Assembly (NCBI RefSeq): GCF_000971055.1
Contig: NZ_LARW01000090.1
Coordinates: 34,529 to 98,528 of the forward strand
DNA length: 64,000 nt
Reading direction: 5' to 3'
Source: Sphingomonas sp. SRS2
GTDB lineage: Bacteria > Pseudomonadota > Alphaproteobacteria > Sphingomonadales > Sphingomonadaceae
Shown here: positions 51,149 through 60,795 of the stretch, piece after piece
Position numbering within the stretch: position 1 is the first letter of the stretch
Layout of the letters: every line of letters begins with the position of its first letter
The notes under the pieces: model-generated
Database searches by the model: none
What the model saw: the letters and a program-made list of their open reading frames with translations, nothing else
Told to the model about the DNA's origin: nothing
Position numbers and translations under genes: made by a program

Positions 51149-52491
51149 CCTTCCAGCTAACCGCTAAGCAGCTTCAGGCGCAGGCGATCCTTGCCGGGTC
51201 AGCCAAGCACAATATGCTGTTCGGCGGCTCTAGGTCAGGCAAGACCTTCCTCCTCGTCCGCAACGTCGTGATGCGGGCGCTCAAGGCGGCGAATAGCAGG
51301 CACGCGATATTCCGGTTCCGCTTCAACGCGATCAAAGCTTCAATCGTGCTAGACACATTCCCCAAGGTGATGCGGCTTGCCTTCCCGAACGTCACCTACA
51401 AGCTCGACAAGACGGACTGGTACGTCACGCTCCCCAACGGTTCCGAGATATGGTTTGCGGGTCTGGATGATGCCGAGCGAGCGGAAAAGGTGCTCGGCAT
51501 GGAGTTCGCTACGATCTATTTCAACGAGTGTTCGCAGATCCCTTATGTGTCACTCCAGACCGCGCTGACCCGGCTCGCGCAACAGGCTGAGCAGATTATC
51601 GACGGTCATGCATCGCCGCTCAAGCCCCGCGTTTACTACGACGAGAACCCGCCCTCGAAAGCGCATTGGTCCTACCGCCAGTTCATCCAGAAGGTTGACC
51701 CTGAGACCAAGCTCGCGCTTGGCAAGCCTGCCGACTATGCATGGTTCCAGATCAACCCCGGAGATAACCGGGCCAATGTTGCTGCCGACTATATCGAGAC
51801 ATTGGAGAGCATGTCAGGCCGGATGCGCAGGCGCTTCCTGCTCGGTGAGTTCGGTGATGCTGTGTCGGGCGCGCTTTTCTCTGATGAGGATATCGAGCGG
51901 TTCCGAGTGCTGGATGGTATCGTGCCTGACATGGTGCGTATCGTGGTGGCGGTCGATCCATCAGGCTCTGGTGACGTGGACAACGCCGACAATGACGCGA
52001 TCGGTATCGTGGTCGTCGGGCTTGGCACTGATGGCATCTGCTACGTCATGGAGGATATCACCGTGAAGGCCGGACCCGCGACATGGGGCAAGGTCGCTAC
52101 CGACGCATTCGATCGCCATCAGGCTGATCGCATCGTAGGCGAGACGAACTATGGCGGGGCAATGGTCAAGCATGTCATCACGACAGCGCGCCCACGCACG
52201 CCGTTCAGCCAGGTGACGGCAACACGGGGTAAGGTGGTGCGTGCAGAGCCCTTCTCCGCGCTGTACGAGCAGGGCAAGGTGCGTCACGTCGGCCGCTTCA
52301 ATGATTTGGAAGACGAGCTGACGTCGTTCACGACAAACGGGTATGTGGGCGGACTGTCGCCGAACCGCGCCGATGCGTTGATCTGGGGGCTGACCGAGCT
52401 ATTCCCGGCAGTCGTGAAGCCAAGGCAGGAAGAGCCGCAGACATCAACCGTCCCACGCATGGCGACTGGTTTCAACAGGAGGGCAGCTTGA
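51145..52491 (+). CDS. Terminase large subunit (packaging ATPase-nuclease)
   Basis: The 448-residue protein has Walker A GGSRSGKT (27-34), a Walker B-type IYFNE (124-128) with the catalytic Glu, and a C-terminal RNase H-like nuclease beginning with D271 in VVAVDPSGSGD. It cuts concatemers and pumps DNA into the prohead. Length and motifs fit Terminase_6 or P22 gp2-like headful enzymes. Confidence 0.95.
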   Translation: MTFQLTAKQLQAQAILAGSAKHNMLFGGSRSGKTFLLVRNVVMRALKAANSRHAIFRFRFNAIKASIVLDTFPKVMRLAFPNVTYKLDKTDWYVTLPNGSEIWFAGLDDAERAEKVLGMEFATIYFNECSQIPYVSLQTALTRLAQQAEQIIDGHASPLKPRVYYDENPPSKAHWSYRQFIQKVDPETKLALGKPADYAWFQINPGDNRANVAADYIETLESMSGRMRRRFLLGEFGDAVSGALFSDEDIERFRVLDGIVPDMVRIVVAVDPSGSGDVDNADNDAIGIVVVGLGTDGICYVMEDITVKAGPATWGKVATDAFDRHQADRIVGETNYGGAMVKHVITTARPRTPFSQVTATRGKVVRAEPFSALYEQGKVRHVGRFNDLEDELTSFTTNGYVGGLSPNRADALIWGLTELFPAVVKPRQEEPQTSTVPRMATGFNRRAA

Positions 52492-52742
52492 CAGCATGGT
52501 CCAAAGATGAGCTCATTGCTTTCGAGCAACTTGCGATGGACATTGAGGATGGGCAATTTGACGCATCCCGCCTTCCGCCACTTGAGAGGCCCGTACCGGA
52601 GAACGCTAGCGCGGTGTCGATTAGCCTGAGTGATGGGCGTAGATTAACCCGCGTCAAAATCTATGACCCTGTCGACTACAAGGTGTTGTACGTGGATTTC
52701 CTAACAGGTTGGTCGGATGGTGCTCAGGTGCCGCTTGCCTAA
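52488..52742 (+). CDS. Unknown protein between terminase and portal
   Basis: The 84-residue protein starts with TTG 52488, overlapping the terminase stop. It is acidic in the first half, and the second has a beta-rich VSISLSDGRRLTRVKIYDPV then YKVLYVDFLTGWSDG. The stop codon lies inside the first TGCCTAA palindrome. No family is recognised. Confidence 0.6.
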   Translation: MTAWSKDELIAFEQLAMDIEDGQFDASRLPPLERPVPENASAVSISLSDGRRLTRVKIYDPVDYKVLYVDFLTGWSDGAQVPLA

Positions 52743-52752
52743 AAATTAGGCA
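52736..52752. promoter_or_regulatory. TGCCTAAAAATTAGGCA palindrome, copy 1 (before portal)
   Basis: A 17-base palindrome (7-base arms, 3-base centre) lies 62 bases before the portal start. It is identical to the copy before the coat gene and nearly identical to those at 60796-60843. Confidence 0.6.
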
Positions 52753-52814
52753 GATGCTATCACGCCACTAGCTGAGGACCGCACCCCGAGGCGTTATCGG
52801 GTGGGGTGCGCTCA

Positions 52815-54917
52815 TTGTCAGAGACCAAGGCACAGCGACTGGCGAAGCTTCACGAACGGGCCCTGACCCAGTTCGATAACGTCACACAGGCCACCCAGGA
52901 AGAACGCGCGCTTGCCCTACAGGATCGCCGCTTCGTCTCCATCGCTGGCGCACAGTGGGAAGACGAGTGGTATGACCAGTTCGAGAACAGCATCCGCGTC
53001 GAGATCAACAAGACCGCATCCGGCCTTGAAAAGATCGTAAACGACTACCGCTCGAACCGCGTCACCGTCAATTTCCGATCGACCACGGATACCAAGTCGA
53101 CGCAGGCGACCGCCGAGCTTCTGGATGGGCTGTTCCGCGCCGATGTGTACCGCTCCAAGGGGCAGCAGGCATTCGACAATGCGTTCGAAGAAGGCGCAGC
53201 GGGCGGCTATGGCGCATGGCGGATCGTCAACGAGTTCGAGGACGAATATGATCCCGACAATGAGTTCCAGCGCATCGCCATCAAGGCGATCGTGGACGCT
53301 GATCAGTCTGTCTATTTCGATCCCAACGCCAAGCTCTACGACAAGTCCGACGCAATGTGGGCGATCGTGGTCACGGCCATGGCGCAGCAATCGTTCGAGG
53401 AGGAATATGAGGGGCGATGCTCCTCATGGCCTGACAGCTTCCCCAAGCCCTATTATGATTGGTACACGCCCGACGTCGTCAAGGTCGCGGAATATTACGC
53501 GGTTGAGGACAAGCGCGACACGCTGATCGTCTATCGTCACCCGCTCACCGAAGAGATCGACAAGCGCTGGAAATCGTCGATGGATGATGACGACGCGGCG
53601 GATATGGAGTTGCGGGGCTGGGTCGTTCTCAAGACGCAGCAGCGGCGTCGGAAGCGCGTTCACAAATATCTGATGAGCGGCACCGAGATCCTTGACGATC
53701 AGGGCTACATCGCCGGGCCCAACATCCCGATTGTGCCATTCTACGGCAAGCGGTGGTTCATCGACAACATGGAGCGATGCCGGGGCCATGTGCGTCTCGC
53801 GAAAGACCCGCAGCGCGTCTACAATGCCCAGATATCGAAGCTCACCGAGATTGCATCGGTGTCGCCGATCGAGCGCCCCATCCTTACGCCTGCCCAGGTC
53901 AAGGGCCATGAGGGTAGCTGGGCCGTGGCCAATCTGGACCGCGCACCTTATGCGCTGATCAACCCGACCGTCGATAGCGAAGGCAACGCGGTCAATCAGG
54001 GGCCGATCGGCAACATCAACCCGCCGCAGGTTCCGCCTGTGCTTGCCGCGCTTGTGCAGGTCACTGGCAGCGATATTGCCGAGATCACGAACTCGGACGA
54101 TGGCGCGGAGAAGGTCAAGGCTAACGTTTCTGCAGATGCAATGGACATTGCCGCCACGCGAGTTGACGCCAAGAGCTTCACCTACATGGACAACTTCCGC
54201 CAGTCGATGCAGCGCTGCGGCGAGATATACCTTGGCATGGCCCGCGAGATCTATGTCGAGGAAGGGCGCACGGTCGAGACGCTGGGCGATGACGGCGAGG
54301 AAGGCTCAGCTGTCCTGCTGGAGAGCCAGACCGACGAGGCGACCGGCATCAACACGATCGCCAACGATCTGGAGCATGGTGCGTACAAGGTCATCAGCGA
54401 CGTAACCGAGGCAACCACCACCCGGCGCGACAAGACCGTGAAGACCATGATGACCGTCGCTACTGCGGCGCAGGCATTGGGCGACATGGAGACCGGCATG
54501 GCCGCGCTGATCACCGGCGTCCTCAACATGGACGGCGAGGGCATGGACGATTTCCAAGCCTATATGCGCAAGAAAGCGCTCGGCATCGGCTTGGTCCAGC
54601 CCACCCCTGAAGAGCAGCAACAGATGGCAGAAGCGGCACAGGGTCAACAGCCCAGTGCTACCGATCAGGCATTGCTGGCGCAGGCCAAGGATTTCGAGGC
54701 GTCCGCCGGGCTTAAGCTCGCCAATACCGAGAAGGCCGTCGCCGACACCGGGCAGTCCAAGGCCAAGACCGTGCTTACGCTGGCACAGGCCCAAGAGACG
54801 GCGGCCAAAACCGGCCAGACCGTCGAGCAGACCAAGCGCGAAGGCATCCTCGCCATGCGCGATGAGGCCAAGCCGCAACTGGCGTTGCCGCCTCCGCAGG
54901 AGCGTCAAGCAGCATAA
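52815..54917 (+). CDS. Portal protein (P22 gp1-like)
   Basis: The protein of about 700 residues matches P22-type portals in length and in the wing/stem plan: VSIAGAQWEDEWYDQFENSI, LEKIVNDYRSNRVTVNFRST, AFEEGAAGGYGAWRIVNEF-like. The C-terminal 150 residues form Ala/Gln-rich helices (barrel, KAKTVLTLAQAQETAAKTGQ). It forms the dodecameric DNA entry ring. TTG 52815 (giving MSETKAQ) has GGGG 9 bases upstream; GTG 52806 is the alternative. Confidence 0.93.
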   Translation: MSETKAQRLAKLHERALTQFDNVTQATQEERALALQDRRFVSIAGAQWEDEWYDQFENSIRVEINKTASGLEKIVNDYRSNRVTVNFRSTTDTKSTQATAELLDGLFRADVYRSKGQQAFDNAFEEGAAGGYGAWRIVNEFEDEYDPDNEFQRIAIKAIVDADQSVYFDPNAKLYDKSDAMWAIVVTAMAQQSFEEEYEGRCSSWPDSFPKPYYDWYTPDVVKVAEYYAVEDKRDTLIVYRHPLTEEIDKRWKSSMDDDDAADMELRGWVVLKTQQRRRKRVHKYLMSGTEILDDQGYIAGPNIPIVPFYGKRWFIDNMERCRGHVRLAKDPQRVYNAQISKLTEIASVSPIERPILTPAQVKGHEGSWAVANLDRAPYALINPTVDSEGNAVNQGPIGNINPPQVPPVLAALVQVTGSDIAEITNSDDGAEKVKANVSADAMDIAATRVDAKSFTYMDNFRQSMQRCGEIYLGMAREIYVEEGRTVETLGDDGEEGSAVLLESQTDEATGINTIANDLEHGAYKVISDVTEATTTRRDKTVKTMMTVATAAQALGDMETGMAALITGVLNMDGEGMDDFQAYMRKKALGIGLVQPTPEEQQQMAEAAQGQQPSATDQALLAQAKDFEASAGLKLANTEKAVADTGQSKAKTVLTLAQAQETAAKTGQTVEQTKREGILAMRDEAKPQLALPPPQERQAA

Positions 54918-54979
54918 TTCGGGCGCACCGCCCAAACGCCAGCCACCAGGCGCACATGGTGAGAAAAGGGAGCCACCTC

Positions 54980-55825
54980 ATGGCAGCGTTCGAAGACGAT
55001 CAGGACGACACCGAGCTCAATCTCGACACCCCGATCGATGACGAAGATCAGGACGACGAGCAAAATCCCGATGTGAACGACAGCGCCGACGAGCCGGATG
55101 ATGAGGACGACACTCCCATTATCGGCTTCGGTGATGATATCGAGACCGAGGCGCTGAGCGACAGCGACCTCGTCAAGCATCTCCGCAAGCAGCTGCGCGA
55201 GGCACGGAAGACGCCGGCACAGGCCGCCAATGACGCCGAGATCGTCATCCCAGAGCTTGGGCCGGAGCCCACGCTCGAAAGCTGCGACTATGACGAGGCG
55301 CGACTCCAGCGCGAGCTGCGCGCCCACGTCGCCAAGGAAGCCGAGATCGAGCGGCTGACCGCGCAAGCCAGCCAGAAGAAGGAATCGGCGAAGGCGCAGT
55401 GGCAAGCGACCTGGGATGATTTCGCGACCAAGCGCGACGCGCTGCGGGTCAAGGATTTCGAAGACGCGGAAACCACCGTCCTCACCACGCTGACCAAGGA
55501 ACAGCAGCTGATCATCGTGGGCGGCTGCGAAAACTCGGCGGCGATGCTCTACGCGCTGGGCAAAAGCCCGACCAAGCTCAACGAAATCGCCGCAGTGAAA
55601 GACCCGCTCAAGTTCGCGGTAGCACTCGGCAAACTGGAAAAGGATCTGAAGGTGCAGCGACGCAAGCCCCCAACTCCCGACACGCCCGCTCGCGGCTCCG
55701 CCCCCATGTCGCAGGGCGCGGTCGACAAGAAGCTGGAGCAGCTGGAGAAGGAGGCTGACAAGACCGGCGATCGGTCCAAGGTCATCGCCTACAACCGGGA
55801 AAAGCGCGCGAAGAAGGCGGCGTAA
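54980..55825 (+). CDS. Scaffolding protein (P22 gp8-like position)
   Basis: The 281-residue protein has a very acidic, disordered start (about 15-50, rich in Asp), a long charged helix region (RLQRELRAHVAKEAEIERLT) and a basic C-terminus (KVIAYNREKRAKKAA). Such a basic helix-turn-helix end is the coat-binding part of P22 scaffold. Position between portal and coat is canonical. ATG 54980 follows AAAGGGAG; an upstream ATG at 54956 is less likely. Confidence 0.85.
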   Translation: MAAFEDDQDDTELNLDTPIDDEDQDDEQNPDVNDSADEPDDEDDTPIIGFGDDIETEALSDSDLVKHLRKQLREARKTPAQAANDAEIVIPELGPEPTLESCDYDEARLQRELRAHVAKEAEIERLTAQASQKKESAKAQWQATWDDFATKRDALRVKDFEDAETTVLTTLTKEQQLIIVGGCENSAAMLYALGKSPTKLNEIAAVKDPLKFAVALGKLEKDLKVQRRKPPTPDTPARGSAPMSQGAVDKKLEQLEKEADKTGDRSKVIAYNREKRAKKAA

Positions 55826-55844
55826 ACCCTGGCAGTCGAACGGG

Positions 55845-55873
55845 AAGGGGGCTGTTCCGGCGGCCCCCTTTTT
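55845..55873 (+). terminator. Terminator after the scaffold gene
   Basis: AAGGGGGC and GCCCCCTT form an 8-bp stem with a 10-base loop, followed by a TTTTT run. It separates the portal-scaffold transcript from the coat gene. Confidence 0.8.
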
Positions 55874-55889
55874 GATGTCTATTGCAATC

Positions 55890-55906
55890 TGCCTAAAAAT
55901 TAGGCA
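55890..55906. promoter_or_regulatory. TGCCTAAAAATTAGGCA palindrome, copy 2 (before coat)
   Basis: It is identical to 52736-52752 and lies between the scaffold terminator and the coat gene, 101 bases before its ATG. With the terminator just upstream, a new transcript must start near here. Confidence 0.65.
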
Positions 55907-56007
55907 ATGTGACGCCTGCGCCCGCCCAGGTCCGCCCCTGAAATGGTGAGTAGTCGGTGCGATCGAGCTGAGAAAGCTCTCGCAACTACTCATTTAGGGA
56001 GGCCAAG

Positions 56008-57282
56008 ATGGCCAACGGTTTTTCACGCGAAGAAAAAGTAATGTTCGACGCCATGCTCGAAGGTTTCGAGGATGCGCTAGTCTATTCGAAGATGGCTAAA
56101 GTCACCCTGACCAATCAGGAGCAGATGGAGCGTACCGGGGACATCATGTGGTTCCCGCAGCCTTACATCATGACCAGCTACGACGGCAACGACGCCACGT
56201 CCAACTTCAAGGACGTCGTTCAGCTGTCGGTTCCAGCCACGATCAACAACCAGCGCCACTCGCCCTGGAAGATGACCGCGAAGGAACTGCGCGATCCGCA
56301 GCAGCGTGACCGCATTCAGACGGCGGCCAAGGACGAACTTGCCTCGCGCATCAACATCAGCGCCATGAACGCAGCCGCGCTTTACGGCTCGGTATGGGTC
56401 AAGCGTGCTGTTGCCGCGACCGGCTATGACGATATCTCGCTTGCCGATGCCTCGTTCACCGAGCAGGGTATCCCGCGTTCGGATCGCGTCATCGCCATCC
56501 CGCCGCGCACCTACAATCTGATGGCCGGCACCCTTGCCAAGCCGCAGACTTCGGGCCTCGATCGCACGCTGTCGGCGTATGATCGCGCGTTCCTCGGCGA
56601 TACGGCGGGCTTCAACACCTTCAAGGCGGACTATGGCTATCGCCTGCCCGCGCGTTTGGGTGTCGGCGTCACCATTGAGAATACGCTGCCGCTCTACTAC
56701 ACGCCTACCGCCTACACGACCACGGCGGGTATCGGTTCGCTCAACACCGACAACCGCTTCCAGACGATCGCAATCACGGTCACGTCCGGAACAGTCGCCG
56801 TGGGCGATGTCTTCACCCTGCCAAGCGTCAACGCGGTGCATCACATCGCCAAGACCAATACCGGCCAGCTGAAGACCTTCCGCATCGTGGAGATTGTCAC
56901 CGGCGCGGGCGGCACCGGCACCGTCAAGATCACGCCTCCGATCATCTCGGGGACTGGCGGAACCGGCCCTGAGCTTCAGTATCAGAATGTCACTGCCGCG
57001 CCTGCTGATGGTGATGCGCTGACCTTCCTGAATACCGTTGCCGCTGAAGTCACGCCGTTCTGGCAGGGCGACGCCCTCCAGATACTGCCGGGCCGCCTGG
57101 CGCCGCAGGAGAACGCGGGCATGGCGGTCGTGTCGGCCACGACCAAGGACGGCTTCCAGCTGACCATGACGCGGCAGGGCGAGATCAACGACCTTACCTG
57201 CAAGTACCGCGTCGATGCGCTGTGGGGCGTCCTCGCGGCCAATACCGAGATGATGGGCGGAATGCAGTTCAGCCAGTCCTGA
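56008..57282 (+). CDS. Major capsid (coat) protein, P22 gp5-like
   Basis: The 424-residue protein has the usual P22 coat length and start (FSREEKVMFDAMLEGFEDAL). The HK97-fold core includes ISAMNAAALYGSVWVKRAVA and the C-terminal YRVDALWGVLAANTEMMGG. A Gly/Thr-rich insertion at about 290-320 could be the surface I-domain equivalent. AGGGAGG precedes the ATG. It is the major building block of the T=7-type head. Confidence 0.93.
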   Translation: MANGFSREEKVMFDAMLEGFEDALVYSKMAKVTLTNQEQMERTGDIMWFPQPYIMTSYDGNDATSNFKDVVQLSVPATINNQRHSPWKMTAKELRDPQQRDRIQTAAKDELASRINISAMNAAALYGSVWVKRAVAATGYDDISLADASFTEQGIPRSDRVIAIPPRTYNLMAGTLAKPQTSGLDRTLSAYDRAFLGDTAGFNTFKADYGYRLPARLGVGVTIENTLPLYYTPTAYTTTAGIGSLNTDNRFQTIAITVTSGTVAVGDVFTLPSVNAVHHIAKTNTGQLKTFRIVEIVTGAGGTGTVKITPPIISGTGGTGPELQYQNVTAAPADGDALTFLNTVAAEVTPFWQGDALQILPGRLAPQENAGMAVVSATTKDGFQLTMTRQGEINDLTCKYRVDALWGVLAANTEMMGGMQFSQS

Positions 57283-57335
57283 TCTGTATCGGGGAGGGGC
57301 TTCGGCTCCTCCCACCCATTTAGCGGAGTAGCGCC

Positions 57336-57689
57336 ATGTCGATGCCCTCGGAACGCCCGTTTAACCCCTCCCCGTTGGCGACCTTCTATGTGGCCAATGC
57401 GACCTCGGCATCCGCAGCTGCGGTGCTGTCCGACGATGCCGAACAGGTCGTGCTTTACAACAGCAGTTCGACCGCCATCGCCTATTTCACCTGCCGCAAC
57501 ATCAACCTGACCACGGACACCGGACCTACGGCGGTTGTGCCGACCACCGCGAATCCCGGCATCGGGGCATTCCCTGTCCCACCCGGCGCGCAGATCCGCA
57601 TCACGGTTGGATACGGCCACAAGAAGTTCAGCGTCATCGCTTCGGCGGCTGACGGCAATCTCTATATCACGCCCGGCAAGGGGAATTGA
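57336..57689 (+). CDS. Unknown virion-region protein
   Basis: The 117-residue protein is beta-rich with Thr/Ala/Val (LATFYVANATSASAAAVLSD, QIRITVGYGHKKFSVIASAA). The compact all-beta sequence straight after the coat gene suggests a decoration or head-stabilising protein; this is inference. AGCGGAGTAG lies upstream of the ATG. Confidence 0.65.
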   Translation: MSMPSERPFNPSPLATFYVANATSASAAAVLSDDAEQVVLYNSSSTAIAYFTCRNINLTTDTGPTAVVPTTANPGIGAFPVPPGAQIRITVGYGHKKFSVIASAADGNLYITPGKGN

Positions 57690-57690
57690 C

Positions 57691-58008
57691 ATGGGCTTTC
57701 CGAAAGCAGTGTACCGCGACGGCACCGACTTCGATTGGGATGGTCGGATGGTCGATCATCGCCGCATTGGAGGCGAGGACGAGCTAACTGCCGCGCTGGC
57801 CGATGGCTGGCTTCTCCCGCGCGACTTCCTCACTGCTCCAAAGGCCGAAAAGACGCTTCTGGACAAGACCGCCGCCGAGATCATCGCCGAGATCCCCAGC
57901 CTAAGCGGTGAGGCGCTGCTTGAGCTTCTCGAAGCAGAGGAGAAGGGCAAGACCCGCAAGGGCGTGCTGGCGGCTATCAAGGATGCGATCGAAAAGCTGG
58001 TCGAATGA
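57691..58008 (+). CDS. Unknown virion-region protein
   Basis: The 105-residue protein begins MGFPKAVYRDGTDFDWDGRM and has a helical LEM-like C-terminal part (EIIAEIPSLSGEALLELLEA, GKTRKGVLAAIKDAIEKL) resembling small phage head proteins that contain a helix-extended-loop-helix motif. It overlaps the gp4-like gene by 4 bases. Confidence 0.65.
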   Translation: MGFPKAVYRDGTDFDWDGRMVDHRRIGGEDELTAALADGWLLPRDFLTAPKAEKTLLDKTAAEIIAEIPSLSGEALLELLEAEEKGKTRKGVLAAIKDAIEKLVE

Positions 58009-58754
58009 TCATCTGGAACCCCAAGAAGCCGGATGAGACGGCGGCTTATACGATCGATTGGGGGCCGGAACTGCTTCTCGACGCCATCGAGTCCTATTCT
58101 CTGTCTGTCACTAGCGGCGCGGCTACGATTGTTGAGCAGGCATTCGCCGGTAATATTGTCACCGCGCTTATTACGGGCGGCGCAGATGGCGGCACGACGG
58201 TTTTCGAGTGCGAGATCACGTCGATTGCGCAACAGGTGCTATCCAAGACCGTCACGCTCTACACCATCGACACCGCCAACCCGAAAATACCATCTTCATC
58301 GACCAAGCGGGCGATAGTCGCGCTGGCGTTCCAAGAATGTCGCCTCAACAATTACCAGTTCGACCTGACGCCGGCTGAATTGAACGCGGCCCTGCAAAAG
58401 CTCGACAACCTGATGGCGGAGTGGGCGGTGACTGGCCGCGATCTTGGGTATAACTACCCCATATCCTACGGGATGGGCGATCTTGAGGACGAGAGCGGCA
58501 TCCCCAACGCGGCTGTGCAGGGTGCCGGGCTTGAGTTGGCGCTCCGCATCGCGCCCAATATGGGTAAATCGTGGTCGCGCGAGAGCAAGCAGGCCTACAC
58601 GCAATCCATGATCGCGATCGACACCATCACGGCTGTCCCGGTCAACCGCCTGCTCACCCGCACGACAGCGCTAGGGGCGGGCAATAAGCCCTGGACCACC
58701 TGGGAGCCCTATGCGGTGCGCGGCAACCGGGTGACTAACTCGGGCATCGGCTGA
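58005..58754 (+). CDS. Tail accessory factor gp4-like (packaged DNA stabilisation)
   Basis: The 249-residue protein has an N-terminal beta domain of about 90 residues not found in P22 gp4, then the gp4-like core (KRAIVALAFQECRLNNYQFD, ELNAALQKLDNLMAEWAVTG, GLELALRIAPNMGKSWSRES). In P22, gp4 binds the portal after packaging and plugs the head. The order gp4 then gp10 is as in P22. Confidence 0.88.
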   Translation: MIIWNPKKPDETAAYTIDWGPELLLDAIESYSLSVTSGAATIVEQAFAGNIVTALITGGADGGTTVFECEITSIAQQVLSKTVTLYTIDTANPKIPSSSTKRAIVALAFQECRLNNYQFDLTPAELNAALQKLDNLMAEWAVTGRDLGYNYPISYGMGDLEDESGIPNAAVQGAGLELALRIAPNMGKSWSRESKQAYTQSMIAIDTITAVPVNRLLTRTTALGAGNKPWTTWEPYAVRGNRVTNSGIG

Positions 58755-60142
58755 TGACCGCTATCCCGATCCTCAACGGCGTCTACACGTCCGCACAGGG
58801 CGATTTTGTAGCATCCTATCCGATCAACCGAGAGCCGATCGTTCAAGATAGCGGCATGATCGCCAAAGGCTTTCTGAGGCCCGCGCCCGGCGTGACCCAG
58901 ATGGGCACCGGCCCGGGCGCAGATCGCGGCTCGATCAACTGGAATGGCATCTGCTATCGCGTAATGGGCTCCAAACTGGTCTCGGTCTCGTCAGCCGGCG
59001 CTGTCACGGTCCTGGGCAATATCGCCGGCTCGGACGTCTGCGCATTTGATTACAGCTTTGATCGCTTGGGCATCAATGGCGGGGGCAACCTCTATTATTC
59101 GACCGGAGCCGCGCCATCCCGTGTGACAGATCCCGACCTTGGGAACGTCATCGACATGCTGTGGATGAACAGTCATTTCATGATGACCGATGGCGAGTAC
59201 ATCGTCGTCACGGAGTTGAGCGACCCGACTGCGATCAACCCGCTGAAATATGGATCATCCGAAGAAAGCCCCGATCCGGTAACTGGCTTGATGAAAGTGC
59301 GTGGCGAGCTTTACGCGTGCAACCGGCTGACGATTGAGGTCTTCGAGTATATTGGGGGCAACGGCTTTCCGCTCCAGCGGAATGCAAGCGCCCTGATTGA
59401 AAAGGGCTGCGTCGGACCGCGCGCCAAGGCGTACATAGGGGACACTTTCGCTTTTGTCGGCGGTGGCAAGAACGAGGCAGTCGGCGTCTATCTCGCGGGG
59501 CCCGGCCAAGCAGCCAAGATTTCAACGCAGGAGATTGACGAGCTTCTGGCGACGCTGTCGGACGCCGAGCTTTATGAAATCAATTGCGAGGCGCGCATCG
59601 ACAAGGATGAGCAGCGCCTGTTGATCCATCTGCCGAATACGACATGCGTGTTCTACATCAGTGCGTCGAATGCGGCGGGAGAAAAGGTGTGGACCTTCCT
59701 CAACAGCGGCGTGCAATTCGAAAACCCTTATGGCCCGCGCAATGCTACATGGTGCTACAGCAAGTGGATTGTGGCCGACGCCGAAGGGCGCATCGGCTAT
59801 CTTGACTATACAGTCTCCACGCAATTTGGGGAGATCGCCGGCTATCAGTTCGACACCAAGCTTCTCTACAATGGCGGGGCCTATGCAATCCTTGGCTCAG
59901 TTGAGCTTGTGGGCAATGTTGGGCGCGGCGGTAAGATATTCTTCTCCTCCACGGTAGACGGTCGGACATGGAGCCAGGAGCAGGCGATCAGCGGCGGGGA
60001 TATCGGCCAGCGGGCGCAGCGACTCCAATGGCGGCCCGGCCGACGCTTCCAGCAATGGATGGGCCTCCGCTTTCGTGGCGCAGATGCGGGAACCGACAGC
60101 TATGCGCGGCTTGAGGCCGATATCGAGACACTGTTGTCATGA
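58754..60142 (+). CDS. Tail hub protein gp10-like (packaged DNA stabilisation)
   Basis: The 462-residue protein has the length and all-beta character of P22 gp10 (IPILNGVYTSAQGDFVASYP, RVMGSKLVSVSSAGAVTVLG, YGSSEESPDPVTGLMKVRGE). gp10 forms the hexameric hub of the tail between gp4 and the needle/tailspike. The start overlaps the gp4 stop by one base. Confidence 0.9.
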   Translation: MTAIPILNGVYTSAQGDFVASYPINREPIVQDSGMIAKGFLRPAPGVTQMGTGPGADRGSINWNGICYRVMGSKLVSVSSAGAVTVLGNIAGSDVCAFDYSFDRLGINGGGNLYYSTGAAPSRVTDPDLGNVIDMLWMNSHFMMTDGEYIVVTELSDPTAINPLKYGSSEESPDPVTGLMKVRGELYACNRLTIEVFEYIGGNGFPLQRNASALIEKGCVGPRAKAYIGDTFAFVGGGKNEAVGVYLAGPGQAAKISTQEIDELLATLSDAELYEINCEARIDKDEQRLLIHLPNTTCVFYISASNAAGEKVWTFLNSGVQFENPYGPRNATWCYSKWIVADAEGRIGYLDYTVSTQFGEIAGYQFDTKLLYNGGAYAILGSVELVGNVGRGGKIFFSSTVDGRTWSQEQAISGGDIGQRAQRLQWRPGRRFQQWMGLRFRGADAGTDSYARLEADIETLLS

Positions 60143-60795
60143 TCGTAAAAACCAAGCGCCTCACCCGGCAGCAGCTTGAGGAGTTCCTGCCCAACAATCG
60201 CGCTATCCGCGCGTTTGAGTCGGTGCAGGATGATGTGATCGGGACCGGCAGCGTGCTAGCCGATGCGCCGATTATCACGATAGCGGAGGATGCGGACCTT
60301 CCCGCCTCTCGCGTGCTTACCGGCTCCGACAATGTCTCGATAGATGACGGCGGGGCCGGAGAGCCCGTTATCCTGGATCTAACCGACACTGGCGTTGATG
60401 CGGGCTCCTATGGCTCTACCACTCGCATCCTGATTATCGGCCTCGACTCCAAGGGTAGGGTGACGAGCGCAGAAGCGGTCAAGATCGATGTTTCCGATGT
60501 GGATGGCATCTTGATGGCAGCTAACGGCGGGACCGGGCTCGACGCCTACGCAGTTGGCGATTTGCTGGTGGCCAACGCAGCCGACGCGCTTGCGCCACTG
60601 CCCGACGTTGCGACTGGCAATGTGCTGAGATCTGGAGGGGTGGGCGCGATTCCCGCCTATGGCAAGGTTGACCTGACGACCGATGTTTCAGGCGTCCTGC
60701 CGGCAGCGAATGGCGGGTATCTTGGCGGCTTCAGCGGCACCGGCGCTTACACCAACTTTACCTTCACGAATGGGCGATGTACCGCCGCGTCGTAA
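60139..60795 (+). CDS. Tail fibre/needle-like protein
   Basis: The 218-residue protein begins MIVKTKRLTRQQLEEFLPNN and continues with repeats of the form ANGGTGLDAYAVGDLLVAN, typical of tail-fibre shafts, ending in a Thr/Gly-rich tip (SGTGAYTNFTFTNGRCTAAS). It could be a needle (gp26 position) or an attachment fibre. The C-terminal stop is 1 base before a palindrome. Confidence 0.75.
   Translation: MIVKTKRLTRQQLEEFLPNNRAIRAFESVQDDVIGTGSVLADAPIITIAEDADLPASRVLTGSDNVSIDDGGAGEPVILDLTDTGVDAGSYGSTTRILIIGLDSKGRVTSAEAVKIDVSDVDGILMAANGGTGLDAYAVGDLLVANAADALAPLPDVATGNVLRSGGVGAIPAYGKVDLTTDVSGVLPAANGGYLGGFSGTGAYTNFTFTNGRCTAAS

Noticed and set aside
52806..52814. GTG 52806 as portal start
   Set aside because: It lies inside the GGGGTGCG stretch that is the probable ribosome site; TTG 52815 gives a more typical portal start. 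Not excluded completely.
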